A stretch of 64,000 nucleotides of DNA from Sporosarcina sp. P33 (GCF_002077155.1 NZ_CP015027.1:2644501-2708500), one strand, 5' to 3'; counted from the first letter of the stretch, positions 44,922-53,744 are shown. Notes: generated from the letters alone by a model not told the origin. Program-made: numbers and translations.

Positions 44922-44938
44922 GTTTCGATTTACGGAAC
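44922..44938. promoter_or_regulatory. Candidate IclR-type operator, pxpA side
   Basis: GTTTCGATTTACGGAAC; its reverse complement matches the pxpB-side site at both ends (GTTCCG and TCGAAAC). Only two such sites were noticed, one at each end of the divergent region. Confidence 0.55.
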
Positions 44939-44946
44939 TAAAGAGA

Positions 44947-44961
44947 ATGTAATCGCTTACT
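44947..44961 (+). promoter_or_regulatory. Candidate cre site before pxpA
   Basis: ATGTAATCGCTTACT fits the CcpA cre consensus WTGNAANCGNWNNCW at every defined position. It suggests catabolite control of 5-oxoproline use. Confidence 0.55.
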
Positions 44962-45047
44962 TCCAAGCGGAGGTTTTGATACGGTCATGCGGTCTGTCCG
45001 CAAGTTGATAGGAAATGGTGTTTTGAAAATCAAAGGAGGTCATTTAC

Positions 45048-45824
45048 GTGGTAAAAGTAGACTTAAATAGTGATTTAGGAGAAAGTTTTGGAAGATATAC
45101 ATTAGGAGAACAAGATGAAATATTGAAATACGTTACATCTGCAAACATCGCTTGCGGATTCCATGCCGGTGATCCTTCCGTGATGCGTCAGACGGTACAG
45201 CTTGCGATCGACAACGGGGTAAAAATCGGCGCACATCCCGGATTGCCTGATTTAGTCGGATTTGGCCGCAGAAATATGAGCATTACCCCGCAAGAAGCGT
45301 ATGACATGGTCGTGTATCAAATTGGCGCATTGCAGGCATTTTTGGCTGTACATGACGAACCGATGCAGCATGTGAAGCCGCATGGCGCGCTTTATCAGAT
45401 GGCGTCGAAAGATAAAGAAATTGCGAAGGCTATTGCACAAGCAGTGTATGATGTCTCGCCCTCACTCGTATTATTCGGCTTGGCCGACAGTGAATTGACG
45501 AGAGCGGGTGAAGAGCTGGGCTTAGTGACTGCCCATGAAGTATTTGCTGACCGCACGTATCAATCAAACGGCATGCTGACGTCGCGCTTGCAAGATGATG
45601 CAATGATTACAGATCAGGAGAAGTCCGCTGAGCAAGTCATTAGGATGGTGAAGGAAGGGAAAGTGCGTTCACAGCAACAAACCGATGTTGACTTGCGCGC
45701 AGATACGATCTGTATCCATGGTGACGGAGAGCATGCGGTGGAGTTCGCAAAATATATTACGGATCGCTTAAGCGGCGAACAAATTACGATAACTGCTTTT
45801 TCTGGCAGGGAGGATGCTAAATGA
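45048..45824 (+). CDS. pxpA: 5-oxoprolinase subunit PxpA (LamB/YcsF family)
   Basis: 258 residues. Family motifs [11 protein letters not shown] at the N-terminus, [31 protein letters not shown] and the C-terminal [10 protein letters not shown] are all present. Starts with GTG after AAAGGAGG. The stop overlaps the start of the next gene (ATGA), coupling it to the NRAMP-like carrier. Together with pxpB/pxpC on the other strand it makes the complete 5-oxoprolinase. Confidence 0.95.
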   Translation: MVKVDLNSDLGESFGRYTLGEQDEILKYVTSANIACGFHAGDPSVMRQTVQLAIDNGVKIGAHPGLPDLVGFGRRNMSITPQEAYDMVVYQIGALQAFLAVHDEPMQHVKPHGALYQMASKDKEIAKAIAQAVYDVSPSLVLFGLADSELTRAGEELGLVTAHEVFADRTYQSNGMLTSRLQDDAMITDQEKSAEQVIRMVKEGKVRSQQQTDVDLRADTICIHGDGEHAVEFAKYITDRLSGEQITITAFSGREDAK

Positions 45825-47047
45825 ACGAGGAAAAGTTAGGTCTGACACAAGATCTTGAACGGAAAAAAGCAACCCGCGGCGTCCTGCTTGGTGCCGCATT
45901 CTTAATGGCGACGTCGTCTGTCGGACCTGGCTTCCTGACACAGACGACAGTTTTCACAGAGCAATTGGCCGCGAGTTTTGGTTTCGTTATATTAATTTCA
46001 TTGCTTTTGGATGTCTTTGCACAAATGAATATTTGGCGGGTGATTGCCGTCTCCGGATTACGCGGACAGGAAATCGCCAATAAAGTGGTTCCGGGCCTCG
46101 GGTTTGTGCTCGCTTTCCTCATTGTCGCAGGGGGGCTTGCGTTTAATATTGGGAACGTGGCGGGTGCTGGTCTAGGGCTTAACGCGATGATTGGTATCGA
46201 TCCTATAAAAGGTGCGGTGATCAGTGCCGTGTTTGCCATTCTCATTTTCGTCGTAAAAGAAGCGGGCAAAGTAATGGATAAGGTCGTTGCCGTTGCCGGT
46301 GTAGTTATGATTCTGCTGGTCGTATTCGTTGCGTTTAAAACGTCTCCGCCAATTGGTGAAGCCATTGTAGGGACATTCAAACCTTCAGAAATCAGTTTCT
46401 TCGCAATTGTCACACTGGTCGGCGGAACAGTCGGTGGCTATATTACGTTCGCCGGCGGACACCGTTTGCTGGATGCGGGCATTAAAGGAATTGATTCGGT
46501 GCCGCTCGTAACAAGAAGTTCTGTTACAGGGATCGCTGTGACAGGCATCATTCGGGTGGCTTTATTCCTGGCAGTGCTTGGCATCGTTTCGCAAGGCTTA
46601 CAAATTGATCCTGACAATCCGCCGGCATCTGTGTTCCAGCTGGGCGCAGGAGAGCTTGGGCTGCGATTGTTCGGCGTCATTATGTGGGTAGCTGCGATCA
46701 CGTCTGTCGTAGGGGCGGCCTATACATCGGTTTCATTTATCCGCTCATTCCACCCGACGATTGAAAAGTACCACAACTGGATTATTATTTTATTCATAGT
46801 CGTATCTACGTCGACGTTCGCATTCGTTGGAAAGCCGGTTACTATTCTATTATTGGTCGGTGCACTGAATGCGCTGATACTGCCGTTAGCGCTTGGCACA
46901 TTGCTTGTTGCGGCGTACAAGAAGAATATTGTCGGCGAATATAAGCATCCGTTATGGCTGACTATTGGCGGCGTAATTGTCGTGATCGTGATGGGTGTGC
47001 TGAGTATTATGACGCTGATCGAGCAGATTCCATTGCTCTTTAGCTGA
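45821..47047 (+). CDS. ycsG: NRAMP-like transporter YcsG, without the metal-binding DPGN motif
   Basis: 408 residues with about eleven transmembrane helices and the NRAMP/SLC11 fold. The first helix, where metal transporters have DPGN, reads VGPGFLT (G35-P36-G37-F38), so the aspartate and asparagine metal ligands are missing. The gene is wedged between pxpA and ycsI, and overlaps pxpA by 4 nt. A role in import of 5-oxoproline or a related compound is more likely than metal uptake; this is inference from motif loss and context. Confidence 0.88.
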   Translation: MNEEKLGLTQDLERKKATRGVLLGAAFLMATSSVGPGFLTQTTVFTEQLAASFGFVILISLLLDVFAQMNIWRVIAVSGLRGQEIANKVVPGLGFVLAFLIVAGGLAFNIGNVAGAGLGLNAMIGIDPIKGAVISAVFAILIFVVKEAGKVMDKVVAVAGVVMILLVVFVAFKTSPPIGEAIVGTFKPSEISFFAIVTLVGGTVGGYITFAGGHRLLDAGIKGIDSVPLVTRSSVTGIAVTGIIRVALFLAVLGIVSQGLQIDPDNPPASVFQLGAGELGLRLFGVIMWVAAITSVVGAAYTSVSFIRSFHPTIEKYHNWIIILFIVVSTSTFAFVGKPVTILLLVGALNALILPLALGTLLVAAYKKNIVGEYKHPLWLTIGGVIVVIVMGVLSIMTLIEQIPLLFS

Positions 47048-47064
47048 TATAGGAGGTGGCAGTG

Positions 47065-47856
47065 ATGAGTGAGTATCGTTCAATGAAACCGCAGCAGATA
47101 AGGAAATGGATTCGTGAGCAGAAAATTACCGGACAGACTTCTGGAATGGCTTCAGGCTATACACAGGCGAATTTAGTCATATTGAAACAAGAGCATGCAC
47201 TCGACTTTCTGCTGTTTTGCCAGCGCAATCCTAAGTCATGTCCGTTATTGGATGTGACAGAACCGGGTTCATACCGTCCCGCCCGGCTAGCAAAAGATGC
47301 AGATATCCGCAGCGAACTGCCGAGTTACCGTATTTATAAGGACGGTGTGCTGGCGGAAGAAGTAAATGATATTACAGAGTACTGGGAAGACGATATGGTA
47401 GGATTTTTCATCGGATGCAGCTTCACATTTGAAGCACCGCTGCTTGCTGGCGGGATTCCTATTCGGCATATCGAAGAAAATCGAAATGTGCCGATGTATA
47501 AAAGTTCTATTGAATGTAAAAAAGCAGGAATCTTTGAAGGGCCGACCGTAGTAAGCATGCGGCCGATGAATGCGCAGGACGCGATTCGGGCGATTCAAAT
47601 TACGACTCGTTTCCCGGACGTCCATGGCGCGCCGATCCATCTGGGCGACCCGAGTTTGATAGGAATTGACGATATTTCCGCACCTGACTTTGGGGATGCT
47701 GTGACTGTCAATGAAGGGGAGATCCCGGTATTCTGGGCGTGCGGCGTCACACCGCAGGCAGTCGCGATGCAAAGCAAGCCGTCCATTATGATTACACATT
47801 CTCCCGGCTGCATGTTCATCAGTGATATGTTAGATTCTGAGTTAAGTGTATTATAA
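47065..47856 (+). CDS. ycsI: YcsI-type putative hydro-lyase (D-glutamate cyclase family, DUF1445)
   Basis: 263 residues. Conserved blocks: TSGMASGYTQANLVIL, DIRSELPSYRIYKDG, FFIGCSFTFEAPLLAGGIPIRH and the C-terminal WACGVTPQAVAMQSKPSI, HSPGCMFISD. A related human enzyme converts D-glutamate to 5-oxoproline, which matches its place in the pxp operon. AGGAGG precedes the ATG at 47065 by eight bases. Confidence 0.9.
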   Translation: MSEYRSMKPQQIRKWIREQKITGQTSGMASGYTQANLVILKQEHALDFLLFCQRNPKSCPLLDVTEPGSYRPARLAKDADIRSELPSYRIYKDGVLAEEVNDITEYWEDDMVGFFIGCSFTFEAPLLAGGIPIRHIEENRNVPMYKSSIECKKAGIFEGPTVVSMRPMNAQDAIRAIQITTRFPDVHGAPIHLGDPSLIGIDDISAPDFGDAVTVNEGEIPVFWACGVTPQAVAMQSKPSIMITHSPGCMFISDMLDSELSVL

Positions 47857-47877
47857 GAAAAGACGGGTTAAAAAATA

Positions 47878-47930
47878 AAACTGCTTCCTGTTTAGTAGAG
47901 ACTGTCTGCTGAACAGGGAGCAGTTTTTTT
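47878..47930 (+). terminator. Terminator after ycsI
   Basis: AAACTGCTTCCTGTT pairs with AACAGGGAGCAGTTT over a long loop, followed by T7. Confidence 0.85.
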
Positions 47931-48085
47931 GGGTATTTTTCTTCAAAACGTACTGTCAATTGCAAACTTTATCGGACTATATTATTTTTTAACAACAAAC
48001 TCAGAATAATGAAATTTTATATAGACTGTCATTCGTAATTATTATATACTAGTCGTGAAGACAGGGTCTTTTTACACAAACGTCT

Positions 48086-48100
48086 TTGAAAACGCTTACT
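48086..48100 (+). promoter_or_regulatory. cre-like site upstream of comK
   Basis: TTGAAAACGCTTACT fits the CcpA cre consensus. It is about 100 bp upstream of the comK leader ORF and just before a hairpin. A TATACA box follows 14 bp later but with poor promoter spacing. Confidence 0.4.
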
Positions 48101-48117
48101 ATGCTATACAAATGAAT

Positions 48118-48158
48118 GCAGGTCGATAAGTAGAACGATATTTATTGACCTGCTTTTT
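48118..48158 (+). terminator. Terminator-like hairpin upstream of comK
   Basis: GCAGGTC / GACCTGC, 7-bp stem, followed by T5. No gene ends before it, so it could be an attenuator of the comK transcript or end a short leader RNA. Confidence 0.6.
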
Positions 48159-48187
48159 GTATGGAGTAGCAGAGGGAGGTGAGACAG

Positions 48188-48325
48188 TTGAAGAATAAAG
48201 TGGAAAAAGAAAATCCCCGAGTGTTTGCAGTCGTGGCAGACTCACTCGAGGATCAGCAGTTGGTATATACCAACATATTGTCAGTATACTCCTTTTTTCC
48301 GCTCGGCAAAAGTGGTTTCTACTAA
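48188..48325 (+). CDS. 45-residue leader ORF before comK
   Basis: Starts TTG at 48188 with GGGAGGTGAG five bases upstream and ends 16 bp before comK. The product reads well (MKNKVEKENPRVFAVVADSL, then a hydrophobic/aromatic VYSFFPLGKSGFY end). It matches no family I know. Position and ribosome site suggest it is translated and coupled to comK; a role as a small regulator like ComS is only a possibility. Confidence 0.5.
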   Translation: MKNKVEKENPRVFAVVADSLEDQQLVYTNILSVYSFFPLGKSGFY

Positions 48326-48341
48326 AAGGAGGATGGGGCAA

Positions 48342-48896
48342 ATGAAGAACAGAACGGAATCCGTGATCACACCGGGGACCAGCCTGGTTTATCCGTACTA
48401 CAATGAAACAGGAAAATTATGTGCCGTGTTGCTGAAAGACGGAGAATTTGTGCGTGTCGATAAAAGTCCGACAGATGTAATCGATGTCAGTATGCAATAT
48501 TTCGGATCCAGTTTACAGGGCGGAATTGCCGGAGCAAGATCGATGCTCGGCAGAATCAGCATGTCGCCTGTCATGATCAATGAAAAGCTGGACATGTACT
48601 GGTTCCCCAGCAAGTCGCCGTCAAGCGATGATTGTGTATGGTTTTCGCTCAGTCATATTTTGACGTATATGCCGATTGCCAAGGACCGGACGAAAATCAT
48701 TTTCCGGGACGGCACGATTTTTACTTTGGATTGCAGTTACGATTCATTTGAGTGGAAGCACCAGCGCACATGCATGTACAAAAATGGTCTGGAGGCGCAG
48801 ATTAATTTCATGGCAGACAATGTGAAGAAAAGTTATAAAACGTACTTGATTCGGAGAAATCGTAAACGGGGAAATTACGAAGTGTCTGATGAATAG
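48342..48896 (+). CDS. comK: Competence transcription factor ComK
   Basis: 184 residues, close to B. subtilis ComK (192). Conserved blocks: YFGSSLQGGIAGARSMLG, the YWFPSKSPSSDDCVWFSLSH region and IFRDGTIFTLDCSYDSFEWK. ComK activates comF, comG, comE and comC operons. The open frame extends upstream, but AAAGGAGG lies 9 bases before the ATG at 48342. Followed by a terminator. comFA/comFC and comFB in this window are expected targets. Confidence 0.92.
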   Translation: MKNRTESVITPGTSLVYPYYNETGKLCAVLLKDGEFVRVDKSPTDVIDVSMQYFGSSLQGGIAGARSMLGRISMSPVMINEKLDMYWFPSKSPSSDDCVWFSLSHILTYMPIAKDRTKIIFRDGTIFTLDCSYDSFEWKHQRTCMYKNGLEAQINFMADNVKKSYKTYLIRRNRKRGNYEVSDE

Positions 48897-48910
48897 GCGG
48901 CTGTAATACA

Positions 48911-48942
48911 TAAGCGTTCCTCCTCGGGGGAGCGCTTTTTCT
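48911..48942 (+). terminator. Terminator after comK
   Basis: AAGCGTTCC / GGGAGCGCTT with one wobble, then TTTTTC. Confidence 0.8.
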
Positions 48943-49056
48943 CTTTGACGATTTTTGTAAAACGTTCACTGTTATTCTCTGCTGAATGGTATACTAATTT
49001 GTAAATAGTACTCGATTCACAGAAAGTGCGTTCATCAGCGGTCAGGAGGGAAGAGT

Positions 49057-49206
49057 ATGTTGTTTGATTTCTTTAAACCGAAGTGTGAATACTGTAAGAA
49101 ACGAACGTCTGTCTATCAGGGTTATTTGCTGCCGAATGATAAAAAGATTAAAGTCTGTTCATCATGTGCCAGATTTGCAGAGCGTCGCGGATTTAGAAAG
49201 TGGTAA
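49057..49206 (+). CDS. Small zinc-ribbon protein
   Basis: 49 residues with two CxxC pairs (CEYC at 10-13, CSSC at 34-37), the spacing of a single zinc ribbon, and a basic C-terminus (RRGFRKW). GGAGGGAAGAG precedes the ATG. Too short for most gene finders. Function unknown; such ribbons often accompany nucleic acid or ribosome binding. Confidence 0.65.
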   Translation: MLFDFFKPKCEYCKKRTSVYQGYLLPNDKKIKVCSSCARFAERRGFRKW

Positions 49207-49273
49207 GTTTACGGGGACGCTGCTGATTGGTTTGTTTTCTAAATAGGGGATGGAAAATGTTCGCATACAAAAT

Positions 49274-49315
49274 GAGCAAGAGCGGCCAGATTTGGCTGCC
49301 CTTGCTCGTTTTTTT
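49274..49315. terminator. Terminator between the small zinc-ribbon gene and the sigma-factor gene
   Basis: GAGCAAG / CTTGCTC with an inner GGCCA / TTGGCT pairing, then T7. It abuts the convergent sigma-factor stop at 49314. Confidence 0.85.
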
Positions 49316-49826
49316 ATATTTCTAAGCTTCGATTGTCTGTTAATTGCTGTCTAAGTTTCTTCATCAGTCTTTCGCGGCGTTTTTTCACGCCGGGGACGGA
49401 GAGGCCGAAAAAAGATGCGCATTCTGCCTGGGTTTTGTTATCAACATAAAGCATGAACAGCAGCTGCCGTTCTTCCAGCGGCAGATCGGTGAGTATTTCA
49501 TGCAGCTCGCTGTTTGGGTCCGCCGAACAATCAATCTGTTCCATCTGCTCGATTGTACTGCTTTCCACTGGCGTATTGACTAAACCGAAACGATTTTCCT
49601 TTTTCAAATCATCAAGCAAAGCGCCATAGATTGACCGGTAGGCGAAAGGGGTGAAGTTTCCTTTTGATTCATCAAAGCGTGACCATGCCTGAAACAGGGC
49701 GATGCGGCCTGTTTGGCGGAATGCATCGAAATCCCGGTAGATATTTAATTTGCGTATGATGGATGAAATCATCGGTTCATATTGTTCCATTACTTCTTCA
49801 AAATTTTCAAAGTTCCTGTTCTCCAT
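49314..49826 (-). CDS. Sigma-70 family factor, SigH/ComX-like
   Basis: 170 residues with only regions 2 and 4. Region 2 is EPMISSIIRKLNIYRDFDAF with GRIALFQAWSRFDES and FAYRSIYGALLDDLKK; region 4 is DLPLEERQLLFMLYVDNKTQ with ECASFFGLSVPGVKKRRERL as helix-turn-helix. This layout resembles staphylococcal SigH and other competence-type small sigma factors, not ECF factors. Start at the ATG at 49826, eight bases after AGAGG; the frame is open to 49859. It lies 420 bp from comK on the opposite strand, so a link to competence is plausible. Confidence 0.82.
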   Translation of the reverse strand: MENRNFENFEEVMEQYEPMISSIIRKLNIYRDFDAFRQTGRIALFQAWSRFDESKGNFTPFAYRSIYGALLDDLKKENRFGLVNTPVESSTIEQMEQIDCSADPNSELHEILTDLPLEERQLLFMLYVDNKTQAECASFFGLSVPGVKKRRERLMKKLRQQLTDNRSLEI

Positions 49827-50030
49827 AAAAGCGACCTCTTCAGGCCGTGCACGACACATTGTATTCCCTGGGTATCTTTATCATAGTGGGGATTGTGCGG
49901 CAATTCGAATGGGTGTATTGCCGTTTTGTTCTGGGGAAAAGTGAGATTTGGGGAGGGGGTTTTTTGGCGGTTTGCTTAGGGGGTAGTGGGAAAGTTTGTT
50001 TATTTTGGGGTGATTGCTGATTAAGGGGGA

Positions 50031-51080
50031 GAGCGCTCGGGATTGCTGACGCGCTCATAGTTGCGGGGGGGCTGCTCATAGTTGCAGGTTGTCCGCTCAT
50101 TAATCCTGGCAAGCGATCATAACTGTCGGTCAAGCGCTCAATGCCCTTCGCCGCGCGCTCATAGCGGCTGGATAACCGCTCTATGACCTCCGCGATGCGC
50201 TCATAGTGGCCGTTTATCCGCTCAATGTCCTTCTCCACGCGCTCATAGCCGTTGGATAACCGCTCTATGACTTCCGCGATGCGCTCATTAATCCTAGCAA
50301 GCGATCATAACTGTCGGTCAAGCGCTCAATGCCCTTCGCCATCCGCTCATAGCGGCTAGGTAACCGCTCTATGACCTCCGCGATGCGCTCATAGCAGCCG
50401 TTTATCCGCTCAATGTCCTTCGCGGTCCGCTCATAAACTCCGCTCAGTGATACTAACTACTGCCCGCGCTCATTAATCCTGGCAAGCGATCATAACTGTT
50501 GGTCAACCGCTCAATGCTCTTCGCCGCGCGCTCATAGCGGCTGGGTAACCGCTCTATAACTTCCGCGATGCGCTCATAGTGGCCGTTTATCCGCTCAATG
50601 CCCTTCGCGGTCCGCTCATAAACTCCCGCCAAGTGATCCTAACTACTGCCTGCGCTCATAAATCCCGGCACGCGATCATAACTGTTGGTCAACCGCTCAA
50701 TGCTCTTCGCCGCGCGCTCATAGCGGCTAGGTAACCGCTCTATGACCTCCGCGATGCGCTCATAGCAGCCGTTTATCCGCTCAATGTCCTTCGCGGTCCG
50801 CTCATAAACTCCGCTCAGTGATACTAACTACTGCCTGCGCTCATTAATCCTGGCAAGCGATCATAACTGTTGGTCAACCGCTAAATGCCCTTCGCCACGC
50901 GCTCATAGCCGTTGGGTAACCGCTCTATGACCTCCGCGATGCGCTCATAGTGGCCGTTTATCCGCTCAATGTCCTTCTCCACGCGCTCATAGCCGTTGGA
51001 TAACCGCTCTATGACCTCCGCAATGCGCTCATAGTAGCCGTTTAACCGCTCAATATCCTCCGCCAACCGCTCATATCCGC
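50031..51080. repeat. Phased CGCTCATA array 2 (about 45 units, 185-bp higher-order repeat)
   Basis: The 9-mer CGCTCATAG and variants (CGCTCTATG, CGCTCAATG, CGATCATAA) recurs every 21 bp with 12-nt spacers. A higher-order unit starting GCGCTCATTAATCC begins at about 50093, 50281, 50466, 50652 and 50837, so its period is 185-188 bp. Frames on the minus strand translate into 14-residue YERIAEVIERL-type repeats (49840-50238, 50881-51177), an artefact of the 42-bp double unit. No gene lies in this interval. Confidence 0.9.
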
Positions 51081-51134
51081 ATACACATCCCCACACTCCC
51101 CCCAAAAAACTTTCCAAACAAAGTAAACAAGAAA

Positions 51135-51167
51135 TCAAAAAACCTGCCGGAGTTACCCGACAGGTTT
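51135..51167 (-). terminator. Terminator of the YjcZ-type gene
   Basis: On the minus strand ACCTGTCGGG / CCGGCAGGT, then T6. Confidence 0.8.
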
Positions 51168-51178
51168 CGATGTTCATC

Positions 51179-51328
51179 TTATAGGCAAGCGGCGCCTACG
51201 ATAATGAGTAAGATAAAGAGTACGACAATCAATGCAAATCCGTTGCCGTAGCCGTATGAGCCTCCACCTTCGCAGCCGGAACCGCCGTAGCCTCCGCCAC
51301 CGTGTCCATATCCACCGAAACCAAACAT
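51179..51328 (-). CDS. YjcZ-family small sporulation-type protein
   Basis: 49 residues: a glycine/tyrosine-rich N-terminal half (FGFGGYGHGGGGYGG) and one hydrophobic helix [19 protein letters not shown]. This is the YjcZ layout found in many spore formers. GGAGGTGG precedes the ATG by five bases. It is followed by a terminator and preceded by a second member of the family. Confidence 0.85.
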   Translation of the reverse strand: MFGFGGYGHGGGGYGGSGCEGGGSYGYGNGFALIVVLFILLIIVGAACL

Positions 51329-51353
51329 GTCTCCACCTCCATTTTTTTAGTAA

Positions 51354-51476
51354 TTAGCAACCGTAACCCATAAACCCAGCACCGACAATGATCAATAAGA
51401 TAAACAGAACAACGATCATTGCGAAGCCAAAGCCTCCATCATAGCCGTACCCAGATCCTTTAACTGATTCGCCCAT
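51354..51476 (-). CDS. YjcZ-family small sporulation-type protein, second copy
   Basis: 40 residues ending in the same type of hydrophobic helix ([20 protein letters not shown]) after a short glycine/tyrosine segment. GGAGGTGA lies 7 nt upstream of the ATG. Tandem paralogue of the 51179 gene, 25 bp apart, and probably co-transcribed with it. Confidence 0.85.
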   Translation of the reverse strand: MGESVKGSGYGYDGGFGFAMIVVLFILLIIVGAGFMGYGC

Positions 51477-51550
51477 ATTGATTTCACCTCCAAATGTGGA
51501 ACTACCCTTATTCTATGCATAGATTCAGAAAGTGCCTTGGCTTTTATAAA

Positions 51551-51588
51551 AAATCCGCCAGCTTCTTTAAAAAGAAGCTGGCGGATCG
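51551..51588 (-). terminator. Terminator of the chemoreceptor gene
   Basis: ATCCGCCAGCTTCTTT / AAAGAAGCTGGCGGAT is a near-perfect stem; on the minus strand it is followed by T6. Confidence 0.9.
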
Positions 51589-51590
51589 TG

Positions 51591-53558
51591 TTAAATTTTG
51601 AATCGCTCCACAGCGAAGCTCAGATCTTCACTCAATTGCGTCAATGCTTCCGCTGCTTCTGCCACAGAACCGATAGCGTGCAGCTGTTCATCGGTCGAAG
51701 CGTTAACCTCTTCGCAGGCAGCCGCAGATTCCTCTGTCGTAGCCAGCAAGTTTTGGATTTGCTCGGCCACGTCATTTTTATGCACATCCATTTCCTGAAG
51801 TGCTGATGTGACGTTGTCGATGCGAGACTGCATTTCGCCGATGAAACCGGAGATTTTCTCGAAAATTCCTTCGGTGTCATGAACCACACTGCTTTGTCGC
51901 TCGAATGTATCGCGCGTGCCATTCATTTGCTCAATGACGTGATGCGTTCCGTCTTGCAGTTCCTGAATTGTGGAGCGGACTTGTTCTGCTGACTGTGCTG
52001 ACTGCTCTGCCAGCCGGCGGACTTCTTCTGCGACGACAGCGAAGCCTTTTCCGTGCTCACCGGCTCTTGCCGCTTCAATACTTGCGTTTAATGCAAGCAG
52101 ATTTGTCTGGGAAGAGATCGCAGTGATGGCATCAATGACGGAACTGATTGCATTCACTTTCTCTTCAAGCGTTCCGATCATGCCGCCCATTTGCTGCAAG
52201 TCCTGATTCCAATGATTGAACGAAGAACTTAATATACTCATCTGCGCGCGCCCGTCGGCATTAAAGGATACAGCTTCTGTTGCCATGCTGGCCATTTCAC
52301 TAGCAGTTGCGTTGACATCCTGGATTTGCTGGTTCAATAAATCCGCACGCGTCGTAACAGTTTCCGCGTTTTCCGCGGACTTCGCAGCACCCATCGTAAT
52401 TTCCTGCAGGGCGTGCGCGATTTCTTCACTCGTTGCGTTCGTTTCTTCCGATACCGCGCTCAAGTTTTGTGAACTGGCGAGTACGTTGGACGCAGAGTGC
52501 GTGACCGTTGTGATCAAGCCATTCATTTGATTGAGCATCTGATCGAAGCCGTTCGCAAGTTCTCCGATTTCATCTTTCGAATGAATGCCTGCTCTTACCG
52601 TCAAGTCACCGTCCGCCACTTGCTGAACGGTTTCCTGCAAGCGGAAAATCGGCTTCAGCAGACGGTTGATAAAGAGGTACAGAATCACTGCCAGTACTGC
52701 CAGCGTCACTATGGCAGCGATAATCATGACATTGCGCAGGCCTGCTGCAAGTGACTGCATATTCTTCTCATCATAGATGACGCCGAGTTTCCAGCCAAAG
52801 TCGGGAATCGTCGTGAACATGTCCACTTTGCTGATGCCGTCCTGTTTGAATGTATGATGTCCTGCCTGTTCTTTGTACATTTCTGCCACATAGTCGCGGT
52901 TCATAATAGTTTCACCGATCAATGATGGATGGGCGATGGCAGTACCTTCTGCGTCCAAAATGAATGCATAGCCGCCGTGCGGTATATCGATCTTGGCGAT
53001 ATCCGATGACATTGTCGATAACTGAATATCGATTCCCGCTACGCCGGTCAATTTATTTTCATTCATCACGGCTTTTGATGCGCTGATGACGAAGTTTCCG
53101 GTTGCTTCATCTATATAAGGCTTTGTCCAGTGCACTTTATCCGGTTCTGCAGCCGCCAGCTGATACCACTCTCTTGCAGTAGGGTCGAACCCTGTCAGAT
53201 CTGCAAATGGGCGGATTGTCGTTTCTTTTGTAGCGTAGCTGAGATATGCGCTGGAGACGTTCGGATACGTGTCAAGTGTGTTGTTGAGTGCTTTGACAAC
53301 TTCTGCGCCGCCGGTTGTGGCGGTGGAATCCGTAAAGTCCGTTGATGCTGTCAGTAATTCAAGTCCTTTACTATACTGCTGCAGGTCTGCCTCGATCGCA
53401 GCACTCATTTCCGTAAGCAAGGTGCTGCTGGATTCGATGATGTTTTCCTCAGTCCGTTCTTTGACAAGCCAGCTGCTGATGCCTGTCATTGTAAGTATTC
53501 CGCCGGCAACCAGGACGAGGACGAGCAGGATCATTTTCGTTTTGATGGAATGAAACAT
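51591..53558 (-). CDS. Methyl-accepting chemotaxis protein with dCache sensor
   Basis: 655 residues. TM1 near 8-28, an extracellular double-Cache sensor domain (about 35-275; [11 protein letters not shown] and [13 protein letters not shown] are typical), TM2 near 280-300, a HAMP domain (about 300-355) and a long cytoplasmic signalling coiled coil. The hairpin tip, which contacts CheA/CheW, reads [20 protein letters not shown]. dCache receptors in Bacillales often sense amino acids or organic acids. AAAGGAG precedes the ATG. It lies divergent from flaG. Confidence 0.95.
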   Translation of the reverse strand: MFHSIKTKMILLVLVLVAGGILTMTGISSWLVKERTEENIIESSSTLLTEMSAAIEADLQQYSKGLELLTASTDFTDSTATTGGAEVVKALNNTLDTYPNVSSAYLSYATKETTIRPFADLTGFDPTAREWYQLAAAEPDKVHWTKPYIDEATGNFVISASKAVMNENKLTGVAGIDIQLSTMSSDIAKIDIPHGGYAFILDAEGTAIAHPSLIGETIMNRDYVAEMYKEQAGHHTFKQDGISKVDMFTTIPDFGWKLGVIYDEKNMQSLAAGLRNVMIIAAIVTLAVLAVILYLFINRLLKPIFRLQETVQQVADGDLTVRAGIHSKDEIGELANGFDQMLNQMNGLITTVTHSASNVLASSQNLSAVSEETNATSEEIAHALQEITMGAAKSAENAETVTTRADLLNQQIQDVNATASEMASMATEAVSFNADGRAQMSILSSSFNHWNQDLQQMGGMIGTLEEKVNAISSVIDAITAISSQTNLLALNASIEAARAGEHGKGFAVVAEEVRRLAEQSAQSAEQVRSTIQELQDGTHHVIEQMNGTRDTFERQSSVVHDTEGIFEKISGFIGEMQSRIDNVTSALQEMDVHKNDVAEQIQNLLATTEESAAACEEVNASTDEQLHAIGSVAEAAEALTQLSEDLSFAVERFKI

Positions 53559-53717
53559 GGATGTGTATGCTCCTTTATTCTTATAGTTAATTCTAATAAT
53601 ACATTACTTTTGACTATTCTAATAGTATAAAAATACGATATTTACAATTTCATTTTTATTGGCTGCTGCAAATGTCAACTGCTCCTTATTGATATAGAAG
53701 AAAGTGGCGGCGGATGC

Positions 53718-53744
53718 TCAACATCCCGTAATTCCATCCGATAC
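53718..53744 (+). promoter_or_regulatory. SigD promoter of flaG-fliD
   Basis: TCAA, 15 bp, TCCGATAC. The spacing is exactly that of the hag promoter. It lies inside an upstream open frame, which supports the flaG start at 53785. Confidence 0.72.

Noticed and set aside
45817..46413. 198-codon minus-strand frame
   Set aside because: Antisense to the NRAMP-like gene, composition typical of a shadow.
48225..48341. Longer N-terminus for ComK from 48225
   Set aside because: No ribosome site there, ComK family length fits the ATG at 48342, and the overlapping frame of the leader ORF has a better site.
49840..51177. Minus-strand frames coding for YERIAEVIERL-type repeat proteins
   Set aside because: They arise because two 21-bp units equal 14 codons. 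Frames are interrupted, lack ribosome sites and are absent from array 1, which has 20-21 bp mixed spacing.
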